Assembly (NCBI GenBank): GCA_023229845.1
Contig: JALNYK010000032.1
Coordinates: 1-34,284, forward strand
Direction of reading: 5' to 3'
Source: Gallionella sp.
Lineage (GTDB): Bacteria > Pseudomonadota > Gammaproteobacteria > Burkholderiales > Gallionellaceae
DNA: 34,284 nucleotides
Positions within the stretch are counted from its first letter, which is position 1; each line of letters begins with the position of its first letter. Below are positions 25,659-34,284 of this stretch, piece after piece. Both the position numbers and the translations under genes were made by a program. The notes under the pieces were generated by a model that did not search any database, had not been told where the DNA came from, and worked only from the letters and a program-made list of their open reading frames with translations.

Positions 25659-26951
25659 TCAGGACGCCATCCCGGAACTCGCTATTGCCAGATGTGAAGC
25701 TCCATGCTGAGTATCGTCCAGGCGCGCGGTCAGCCGGTACATCACCATCTCACCCTTGCCCTTGACATTGATCGTGGCCGGCGGCTCGAAGGCATAGCCG
25801 TGACGGATGCGGTTATAGGTGGTCTTGTCCACCTGGATGACATCCTTCACCGCCTCGTCGGTGAGCCGACTGGCGATGTTCACGGTATCACCCCACAGAT
25901 CGTAGATGAAACGCTTGGTGCCGATCACGCCTGCGACCACCGGCCCCGTAGCGATGCCGGTGTGTATCCCGAGTTTGAAGCGGGCAAGCTCGGGAAGGTT
26001 GTCCACAAATTCGCGCATCTCCAGCGCAAGGTCGGCGATGTCTTTGGTATAGTCGCCCCGTTCGCGATTCAGCCCGCCGACCACCATGTAGGCATCGCCT
26101 ATGGTCTTGATTTTCTCGACGCCGTATTTTTCGCTCAAGTCGTCGAAGCCGGAGAAAATCGTGTTGAGCAACGCAACCATTTGTTCGGGAGACAGCGATT
26201 CAGTCAGCTGCGTGAAATTCACCAGATCGGCGAACATCACCGTCACGTCGGCATAGCCGTCCGCGATCAGCCCCTGATGATCCTTCAGACGCCGAGCGAT
26301 GCTGCTGGGCAGCACGTTGAGCAGCACTCGCTCGGATTTTTTCTGCTCCTCGGCCAGCAACTGGTGCTGCAGATCGAGCTGGGTCTTAATCTTGTCCATT
26401 TCCACGACGAAGTAGCGCACCAAAAAATAGATAATCGAAGACATCGCGGCGAAGTTGAGCGCGAAGAAGAAACCGATGGTCTTCATCGGGATGCCGCCTT
26501 CGCCGCCCGCGCTGAGGTAATAGTCGAAGAATCCGGAGATCACCGTCATCACCATGTAGGCGCTGAACCAGGGCACCGAGTCGCGCCAGCCGGAAACCAC
26601 CAGCGCGCCGATGGGCGCCAGCAGCGCCCATAACATCACGCCGCTCGACGTGACCGAACTGCCTATGCTCCATTGCATGATGAACGGGACGAACAGGAAC
26701 AGGCTCAACTGCACGAAGCGGAATACCGCGAAATTGCGAGTCCGGAGGTAATACACCAGAGAGCCCAGCGAGACCAGTTGGTAGCCGAGCGGGATGTCGG
26801 TCGAGAATTGCAGCCCCATCAGCCAGTAGATCGCCAGCCACAGCACCACCGCGAAGTTCATGAACGCGCAGGCGAAGATCAGCAGATCGCGGCGCAATTT
26901 ATCTTCTGGCGTGCTGGTCGTCTCTGCAGTGATCTCAGGAATTTGTGTCAT
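25659..26951 (-). CDS. Membrane-bound class III adenylate cyclase
   Basis: The 430-residue product has six predicted membrane helices in residues about 22-200, a coiled-coil signalling helix ending in LLNVLPSSIARRLKDH (about 205-230) and a class III cyclase domain (about 235-405). Metal-binding Asp242 (MFADLVNFT) and Asp286 (KTIGDAYM) are present. The transition-state residues Asn358 and Arg362 (YDLWGDTVNIASRL) are also present. The Lys in EKIKTIGD with Asp351 in YDLWG is the adenine-selecting pair, so ATP is the expected substrate and cAMP the product. All catalytic residues are supplied by one chain, so a homodimer would be active. The membrane part is an unassigned six-helix sensor. No strong ribosome site precedes the ATG at 26951. 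It is the first gene of the minus-strand block, followed by cheW, and is divergent from ilvE. Confidence 0.93.
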   Translation of the reverse strand: MTQIPEITAETTSTPEDKLRRDLLIFACAFMNFAVVLWLAIYWLMGLQFSTDIPLGYQLVSLGSLVYYLRTRNFAVFRFVQLSLFLFVPFIMQWSIGSSVTSSGVMLWALLAPIGALVVSGWRDSVPWFSAYMVMTVISGFFDYYLSAGGEGGIPMKTIGFFFALNFAAMSSIIYFLVRYFVVEMDKIKTQLDLQHQLLAEEQKKSERVLLNVLPSSIARRLKDHQGLIADGYADVTVMFADLVNFTQLTESLSPEQMVALLNTIFSGFDDLSEKYGVEKIKTIGDAYMVVGGLNRERGDYTKDIADLALEMREFVDNLPELARFKLGIHTGIATGPVVAGVIGTKRFIYDLWGDTVNIASRLTDEAVKDVIQVDKTTYNRIRHGYAFEPPATINVKGKGEMVMYRLTARLDDTQHGASHLAIASSGMAS

Positions 26952-27080
26952 CTTTAACGGTCATCGCTGCCATTGTCGGAAGATCGGGACTGCGCATCGA
27001 ATATGATGCAGAGGGCTTCATCATACCCGAACTATCTGGGCAAAAAAGTCCCTGAGCCGAGGGAAATTTCAAGCTGCCGC

Positions 27081-27109
27081 TTCATAATTCCGGGCGAAAA
27101 CGCTAGAAT
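27081..27109 (+). promoter_or_regulatory. Candidate sigma-70 promoter for ilvE
   Basis: TTCATA (27081-27086, four of six) and TAGAAT (27104-27109, five of six) are separated by 17 bases and lie 40 bases before the ilvE ATG. The gene then has an AAGGA ribosome site at 27136-27140. Confidence 0.6.
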
Positions 27110-27149
27110 CCCTGCTTTGCAACCGGCCCATCATTAAGGAACCCTGATT

Positions 27150-28070
27150 ATGTCGATGTCTGACCGCGACGGTTTTATCTGGCACGACGGCAAGCTCGTG
27201 CCCTGGCGCGATGCCACCACCCATGTGCTGACCCACACGCTGCATTACGGCATGGGCGTATTCGAAGGCCTGCGCGCCTACGAGGCCGAGAAAGGCACGG
27301 CGATCTTCCGCCTGAAGGAGCACACCGACCGGTTGTTCAACTCCGCCCACATCTTCCAGATGAAAATGCCCTGGGACAAGGAAACCGTGATGGAGGCGCA
27401 CCGCGAAGTCGTGCGCGCCAACAAGCTGAAGTCCTGCTACATCCGCCCCATCGCCTTCTACGGCTCCGAGGCGATGGGCATCGCCGCCACCAAGCTGTCC
27501 ACCCATGTCGCGGTCGCGGCCTGGCCTTGGGGCGCGTATCTCGGCGAGGAAGGCATGGCCAAGGGCATCCGCATCAAGACCTCCAGCTTCACCCGCCATC
27601 ACGTCAACGTGAACATGTGCCGCGCGAAGTCGGTGACGACTTACGCGAACTCCATCCTCGCGCATCAGGAAGTCGCCAACGACAACTACGACGAGGCGCT
27701 GCTGCTGGACGTCGACGGCTACGTGGCCGAAGGCGCGGGCGAGAACATCTTCATCGTCAAGAAGGGTAAGCTGTACACACCCGACCTGACTTCCTGCTTG
27801 GAAGGCATCACCCGCGACTCCGTCATCACGCTGGCCAAGGAGATGGGCATCGAAGTCATCGAGAAGCGCATCACCCGCGACGAGATTTACTGCGCCGAAG
27901 AAGCCTTTTTCACCGGCACCGCCGCCGAAGTGACTCCGATCCGCGAACTGGATCAGCGCACTATCGGCGCAGGCTGCCGCGGCCCGATCACCGAGCGCCT
28001 GCAGAAGGCCTATTTCGACTGCGTCGCGGGCAAGCATCCGCAACACACCGACTGGCTGGACTACGTCTGA
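27150..28070 (+). CDS. ilvE: Branched-chain amino acid aminotransferase
   Basis: The 306-residue product is a fold-type IV PLP aminotransferase that makes valine, leucine and isoleucine from their 2-oxo acids with glutamate as amino donor. Visible marks are HTLHYGMGVFEGLRAY near residue 35, the PLP lysine Lys160 in CRAKSVTTYANS, the EGAGENIFIVKKG turn near residue 195 and FFTGTAAEVTPIREL near residue 255. The C-terminal YFDCVAGKHPQHTDWLDYV matches the IlvE end. The length agrees with E. coli IlvE (309). It is cytosolic. It heads a plus-strand run with the zinc-finger gene 11 bases downstream and then waaF. In P. aeruginosa ilvE directly follows glnE; here a 14-kb minus-strand block separates them. 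Confidence 0.97.
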   Translation: MSMSDRDGFIWHDGKLVPWRDATTHVLTHTLHYGMGVFEGLRAYEAEKGTAIFRLKEHTDRLFNSAHIFQMKMPWDKETVMEAHREVVRANKLKSCYIRPIAFYGSEAMGIAATKLSTHVAVAAWPWGAYLGEEGMAKGIRIKTSSFTRHHVNVNMCRAKSVTTYANSILAHQEVANDNYDEALLLDVDGYVAEGAGENIFIVKKGKLYTPDLTSCLEGITRDSVITLAKEMGIEVIEKRITRDEIYCAEEAFFTGTAAEVTPIRELDQRTIGAGCRGPITERLQKAYFDCVAGKHPQHTDWLDYV

Positions 28071-28081
28071 GGAGCATCTCC

Positions 28082-28279
28082 ATGAGCAATCAGGACATCA
28101 CCCAGCGTTACATCGAAGTCACCGCGGACGATCTGCCGCTGACCTGCCCGATGCCGCACATGAGCCTGTGGAACCAGCACCCCAAGGTATCCATCTCGTT
28201 CAAGAACGGCAACGAGACGCGCTGTCCGTATTGCGGCGAACTGTATCGCCTCAAGGGCGAACACAAGGGGCATCACTAA
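28082..28279 (+). CDS. CHCC zinc-finger protein (NDUFS6-like)
   Basis: The 65-residue product is a zf-CHCC (PF10276) protein. The four ligands are Cys22, His33, Cys48 and Cys51 (RCPYCGELYRL). The mitochondrial relative is the NDUFS6 subunit of complex I, which holds zinc. In proteobacteria the family is widespread but its role is poorly known; a role in complex I assembly is inference from the eukaryotic protein. The length is typical. The gene starts 11 bases after the ilvE stop behind a GAGGAG site, so it is cotranscribed with ilvE. It is followed by a long inverted repeat. Confidence 0.9.
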   Translation: MSNQDITQRYIEVTADDLPLTCPMPHMSLWNQHPKVSISFKNGNETRCPYCGELYRLKGEHKGHH

Positions 28280-28285
28280 GAACTC

Positions 28286-28372
28286 GTAGGTCGGGTTAGC
28301 GTAGCGTAACCCGACTTCGCAGTATCTGCCGCAGCAAGCACTGTCGGGTTACGCTGCGCTAACCCGACCTAC
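28286..28372. repeat. 87-bp inverted repeat pair (REP-like), possible terminator
   Basis: Two 30-base arms, 28286-28315 and 28343-28372, are reverse complements with one mismatch and are separated by 27 bases. Each arm is itself a palindrome (GTCGGGTTA ... TAACCCGAC). The pair lies in the gap between the zinc-finger gene and waaF and would fold into a strong RNA hairpin. Confidence 0.85.
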
Positions 28373-28398
28373 AAAGACTACGACTCGCACAACGCGTA

Positions 28399-29412
28399 AT
28401 GCAGAAAATCCTCGTCATCGCACCAAGCTGGGTCGGCGACTGCATGCTGATGCAGCCCATGCTGGAGCGCCTAGCCCAGCGCCATCCCGGTTGCCGCATC
28501 GACGTGCTGGCGCCGCCTTGGACCGAGAAGCTGCTGCGCCTGATGCCCGAGGTCTCCGACGTTATTGTCAACCCGTTTCCGCACGGTGCGCTGCAACTCG
28601 GCGCGCGCTACCGCCTCGGCAGATCGCTGCGCACCGCGCACTACGACCAGGTCATCGTCACCCCCAACTCGCTGAAATCCGCGCTCGTGCCATTCTTCGC
28701 CGGCATCCCGCTGCGCACCGGCTTCGTCGGCGAGATGCGCTACGGCCTGCTGAACGATGCACGCAAGCTGGACAAGCAGGCGCTGCCGCTGATGGTGGAA
28801 CGCTTCGCGCAACTGGCCGAAGACAAGCATGGCATCATCCCGCGCCCGCTGGCCGACCCGCACCTGAGTGTCTCCGATACGCAACGCGACGCAGCACTCG
28901 GCAAGCTCGGCCTGACGCTGGACAAACCGGTCGCGGCGTTCTGCCCCGGTGCGGAATACGGCCCAGCGAAGCGCTGGCCGCCCGCCTACTACGCCGAACT
29001 GGCGCAGCGCCTGATCGCGCGGGGGTATGCGGTCTGGCTGTTCGGCTCGGGCAAGGACAAAGCCGTTGCGGACGAGATCGACGTGCTCACCGGCAACGCC
29101 TGCGTCAACCTGTGCGGGCGCACCGATCTCGGCGATGCGGTCGCGCTGCTGTCCTGCGCCAAACTCGCCGTCAGCAACGACTCCGGCCTGATGCATATGG
29201 CCGCCGCGCTGGACCGTCCGATGATCGCGATCTTCGGCTCCAGCAGCCCGCAATTCACCCCGCCTTTATCTGACAGCGCGCGCGTGCTGAAACTCGACAT
29301 GACCTGCAGCCCCTGCTTCAAGCGTGAATGCCCGCTGGGACATTTCGACTGCATGACCAAGCTCACGCCGGACCGGGTGTGGCAAGAACTTCAACCATTG
29401 ATGACGGAATAA
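28399..29412 (+). CDS. waaF: Lipopolysaccharide heptosyltransferase II
   Basis: The 337-residue product is a GT9-family glycosyltransferase that adds the second L-glycero-D-manno-heptose to the inner core of lipopolysaccharide at the cytoplasmic face of the inner membrane. Marks of WaaF are the N-terminal ILVIAPSWVGDCMLMQPML, the central PGAEYGPAKRWPPAYYAEL, the SNDSGLMHMAAALDRPMIAIFGSSS loop that binds the ADP-heptose donor, and the Cys-rich CSPCFKRECPLGHFDCM near residue 305. The length is typical (E. coli 348). No signal peptide is present. It follows the 87-bp inverted repeat and ends four bases before algC, so the two are co-transcribed and probably coupled. Confidence 0.95.
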   Translation: MQKILVIAPSWVGDCMLMQPMLERLAQRHPGCRIDVLAPPWTEKLLRLMPEVSDVIVNPFPHGALQLGARYRLGRSLRTAHYDQVIVTPNSLKSALVPFFAGIPLRTGFVGEMRYGLLNDARKLDKQALPLMVERFAQLAEDKHGIIPRPLADPHLSVSDTQRDAALGKLGLTLDKPVAAFCPGAEYGPAKRWPPAYYAELAQRLIARGYAVWLFGSGKDKAVADEIDVLTGNACVNLCGRTDLGDAVALLSCAKLAVSNDSGLMHMAAALDRPMIAIFGSSSPQFTPPLSDSARVLKLDMTCSPCFKRECPLGHFDCMTKLTPDRVWQELQPLMTE

Positions 29413-29416
29413 CAAG

Positions 29417-30859
29417 ATGACATCCCAGAGCCCTCTCCCCAACCCTCTCCCGCAAGCGGGCGAGGGAGCAAACGAATCGCTGCGCGAACTTCCGCCCAAG
29501 GAAATCTTCAAGGCCTACGACATCCGCGGCATCGTCGGCAAGACGCTGACCGACGAGATCGTCGAGCAGATCGGCCACGCCATCGGCTCGGAAGCGGTCG
29601 CGCGCAAACAGCACACGATCGCCATCGGCCGCGACGGCCGCCTGTCCGGTGCGGGCTTCGCTAAAGCGCTTGCGCGCGGCATCCGGAAGAGCGGCATCAA
29701 CGTCGTCGACGTGGGCCGCGTCGCCACGCCCATGGTGTATTTCGCCGCGTTCCAGTTGAAGACCGACTGCGGTGTGATGATCACCGGCAGCCACAACCCG
29801 CCCGATTACAACGGCCTGAAGATGGTGCTGGCCGGCGAGACGCTCTCCGGCGACACCATCCAGAGCTTGCGCGCGCGCATCGAGACCGGCGACCTCGCCC
29901 ACGGCGCGGGCAGCTACTCGCAATACGACATCGCGCCCGAATACCATGCGCGCATCGTCGGCGACATCAAGCTCGCACGGCCGATGAAGATCACCGTGGA
30001 CTGCGGCAACGGCGTCGCCGGCGACTTCGCCGCCAAGCTGTACCGCGGACTCGGCTGCGAAGTCACCGAGATGTACTGCGAAGTGGACGGCAACTTCCCC
30101 AACCACCATCCCGACCCTTCCGACCCGCACAACCTGCAAGACCTGATCGCCGCACTCAAGGACAACGGCGACGAACTCGGCCTCGCCTTCGACGGCGACG
30201 GCGACCGCCTCGGCGTGGTCACCAAGGACGGCAAGATCATCTACCCGGACCGCCAGTTGATGCTATTCGCCGCCGACGTGCTCTCCCGCAATCCCGGCGC
30301 GGACATCATCTTCGACGTGAAGTCCACGCGTAACCTTTTTGCATGGATACGCGAACACGGCGGCAAGCCGCTGCTGTGGAAGACCGGCCACTCGCTGGTG
30401 AAAGCCAAAATGAAAGAAACCGGCTCGCTGCTCGCAGGCGAGATGAGCGGCCACGTATTCTTCAAGGAACGCTGGTACGGCTTCGATGACGGCCTCTATG
30501 CTGGTGCGCGACTGCTGGAGATTCTGAGCAAAGTCGCCGACGCCTGCGCCACGCTGAACGCGCTGCCCGACGCCTTCAGCACGCCCGAGCTGCACATCAA
30601 GCTGCAGGAAGGCGAGAACCACGCGCTGATCGAACGCCTGAGCCGTGAAGCGCAATTCACCGGCGCGCGCGATATCATCACCGTGGACGGCCTGCGCGTC
30701 GAATACGCCGACGGCTTCGGCCTGATGCGCGCCTCCAACACCACGCCGGTGATCGTGCTGCGCTTCGAGGCCGACGGCGCAGCCGCACTCAAGCGCATCC
30801 AGGACGACTTCCGCCGCGTGCTGCTGCAAGGCAACCCGGCACTGCAACTGCCGTTCTAG
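29417..30859 (+). CDS. algC: Phosphomannomutase/phosphoglucomutase
   Basis: The 480-residue product belongs to the alpha-D-phosphohexomutase family and is very like P. aeruginosa AlgC (463 residues). It interconverts hexose 1- and 6-phosphates for lipopolysaccharide, exopolysaccharide and nucleotide-sugar synthesis. Seen motifs are the catalytic phosphoserine Ser125 in TGSHNPPDYNG, magnesium-binding Asp259, Asp261 and Asp263 in DGDGDRLG, the sugar-binding GEMSGHVFF, and the phosphate-binding RASNTTPVIVLRFEA near residue 440. Each key residue is 17 positions later than in AlgC (Ser108, Asp242/244/246). The extra N-terminal residues correspond to a palindromic genomic repeat, so the extension is repeat-derived. 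The ATG at 29417 lies four bases after the waaF stop with no strong ribosome site. No later in-frame Met precedes the conserved FKAYDIRG. Confidence 0.94.
   Translation: MTSQSPLPNPLPQAGEGANESLRELPPKEIFKAYDIRGIVGKTLTDEIVEQIGHAIGSEAVARKQHTIAIGRDGRLSGAGFAKALARGIRKSGINVVDVGRVATPMVYFAAFQLKTDCGVMITGSHNPPDYNGLKMVLAGETLSGDTIQSLRARIETGDLAHGAGSYSQYDIAPEYHARIVGDIKLARPMKITVDCGNGVAGDFAAKLYRGLGCEVTEMYCEVDGNFPNHHPDPSDPHNLQDLIAALKDNGDELGLAFDGDGDRLGVVTKDGKIIYPDRQLMLFAADVLSRNPGADIIFDVKSTRNLFAWIREHGGKPLLWKTGHSLVKAKMKETGSLLAGEMSGHVFFKERWYGFDDGLYAGARLLEILSKVADACATLNALPDAFSTPELHIKLQEGENHALIERLSREAQFTGARDIITVDGLRVEYADGFGLMRASNTTPVIVLRFEADGAAALKRIQDDFRRVLLQGNPALQLPF
29430..29488. repeat. Small palindromic repeat inside the start of algC (copy 2)
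   Basis: Shares 31 identical bases (29430-29460) with the glnE copy. Core palindrome CCCTCTCCCGC / GCGGGCGAGGG with one mismatch. Translated as SPLPNPLPQAGEG at residues 5-17 of the mutase, a different frame from the glnE copy. Confidence 0.85.
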
Positions 30860-30868
30860 AAGTCGAAA

Positions 30869-30928
30869 CGAACCCCAGCTTCGCAACGAGGCAGGATGCT
30901 GGGGTTCGCTTCGCTCACCCCAGTCTAC
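30869..30928. repeat. Hairpin after algC, diverged member of the 28286 repeat family
   Basis: CGAACCCCAGC (30869-30879) and GCTGGGGTTCG (30898-30908) are perfect complements with an 18-base loop. The sequence continuing to 30928 (GGGTT-CGCT-CGCT-ACCC...CTAC pattern) resembles the right arm of the repeat at 28343-28372. It may serve as the terminator of the waaF-algC transcript. Confidence 0.6.
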
Positions 30929-30979
30929 CGTTCTGCGTTTGTGGCAGCTGTACTTGTGGGAGCGTCCGCTTGCAATGAA

Positions 30980-31152
30980 CCCAGATAATCCATTAGGCCG
31001 TCATTCCGGCGAAAGCCGGAATCCAGATGATCAAACATTTTCCCGCGCAAGCGGGACAACATCATGATTTTGTCTGCTTCGCAGAATGTTTTTTATGACT
31101 GGATTCCGGCCTTAGCCGGAATGACGGAATTTGGGCTAATGAACTATCTGGG
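30980..31152. repeat. 173-bp MITE-like element with nested inverted repeats
   Basis: Outer ends CCCAGATA (30980-30987) and TATCTGGG (31145-31152) are inverted. Inside lie 29-base arms 30998-31026 and 31099-31127, reverse complements with two mismatches and each palindromic (TTCCGGC ... GCCGGAA). A further hairpin TCCCGC-GCAA-GCGGGA is at 31041-31056. No transposase is encoded. It fills most of the 314-base gap between algC and the response regulator, which holds no gene. Confidence 0.75.
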
Positions 31153-31173
31153 ATAAAACTTCTATGATTCGGA

Positions 31174-31626
31174 CTAACTCGACGCGAACGCCAGTTCCCG
31201 CTGGCGCGGCTCCAGCCAATAGGCAATCTGCTGTTCGAGCAACGCCGCAAACTCTTCTTGAGTAGCCGGTTTGGCGACACAGATATTCGCGCCGACCTTG
31301 TAGCCCATCTGCACATCGTCCTGGGTGTATTCGGCCGATATCCCCACGACGGGAATCTCGCGGGTCGCGACGTTGTTGCGCAGGGTGCGCAGCACCGCGA
31401 GGCCGTCCAGTTTGGGCAGTTGCAGATCCAGCAGGATGAGGTGAGGCAATTGCTTCCTGCTCACGCTCCCCAGCCAATCCAGCACGCCCGTCCCAACCGA
31501 CAGCACGGTCAGTTCGATGCGCGAAGCGGAACCCGCGACGGTCTGCTGCGCCCAATCCGCCAGCGACGAATCGTCGCTGATTAGCAGCACATTGCGAACC
31601 GTCGTTTTCCGGGCTGCTGCGTTCAC
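31174..31626 (-). CDS. Single-domain response regulator (CheY-like receiver)
   Basis: The 150-residue product is a receiver domain with no output domain. The acidic pocket Asp18-Asp19 (VLLISDDS), the phospho-acceptor Asp67 (LILLDLQLPKLDG), the switch Ser97 (VVGISAEYTQ) and Lys119 (CVAKPATQEEF) are all present, so phosphorylation is expected. The Ala-Glu-Tyr after the switch Ser and the lack of a DNA-binding domain suggest a role in signalling by protein contact. The kinase partner is unknown. It is not a plain CheY by sequence and lies 4 kb from the chemoreceptor block on the other side of ilvE-algC. The start is GTG at 31626; the TTAGGAG ribosome site overlaps the alaS stop codon, so expression should follow alaS. 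Confidence 0.9.
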   Translation of the reverse strand: MNAAARKTTVRNVLLISDDSSLADWAQQTVAGSASRIELTVLSVGTGVLDWLGSVSRKQLPHLILLDLQLPKLDGLAVLRTLRNNVATREIPVVGISAEYTQDDVQMGYKVGANICVAKPATQEEFAALLEQQIAYWLEPRQRELAFASS

Positions 31627-31635
31627 CGATCTCTC

Positions 31636-34257
<2,622 letters not shown>

Positions 34258-34284
34258 TTACTCACCAATCACTTAATGCGTTTC

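Noticed and set aside
28286..28372. CRISPR-like repeat pair
   Set aside because: Only two inverted arms with a 27-base gap; no series of direct repeats and no cas genes.

Overview
The window looks like chromosomal DNA of a betaproteobacterium, most likely of the Nitrosomonadales and possibly Gallionellaceae-like (inference). The reasons are the high G+C coding sequence, the yhdP-nitrilase-tldD cluster divergent from glnE, the glnE/ilvE/waaF neighbourhood shared with Pseudomonas and betaproteobacteria, and the family of large PAS/HAMP chemoreceptors. No rRNA, tRNA, CRISPR array, transposase or integrase was recognised.

Layout. 216-1796: a VOC-fold protein (-) divergent from a class I (DhnA/FbaB-type) fructose-bisphosphate aldolase (+). 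1797-3752: a compact accessory insert of visibly lower G+C. It holds an unrecognised 198-aa protein and an XRE/ImmA-IrrE (M78) metallopeptidase, preceded by a palindromic operator-like site and closed by a perfect 16-bp terminator hairpin. 3866-10042 (-): a tight operon of yhdP, a carbon-nitrogen hydrolase and tldD. 10118-12895 (+): glnE, divergent from yhdP.

12913-26951 (-) is a 14-kb sensory block read against its flanks. In order of transcription it holds a six-TM class III adenylate cyclase, CheW, four large methyl-accepting chemotaxis proteins and a DUF5610 protein. Two receptors carry Aer-type FAD-binding PAS domains, one of them together with a NIT domain. One receptor ends in a zinc-binding CZB domain, while the other three end in a Lys/Ala/Pro-rich tether and a WxxF pentapeptide of the CheR-docking type. 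No cheA, cheY, cheB or cheR lies in the window. The block sits between glnE and ilvE, which are adjacent in P. aeruginosa, so it is probably an insertion.

27150-30859 (+): ilvE, a CHCC zinc-finger protein, waaF and a phosphomannomutase/phosphoglucomutase (algC). These link branched-chain amino acid metabolism, respiratory complex I assembly and lipopolysaccharide/sugar-nucleotide synthesis. 31174-34257 (-): alaS followed by a translationally coupled single-domain response regulator.

The window is also marked by small palindromic repeats. One family lies inside two genes, glnE and algC, in different reading frames. A second forms an 87-bp inverted pair after the zinc-finger gene, with a diverged relative after algC. 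A third builds a 173-bp MITE-like element between algC and the response regulator.
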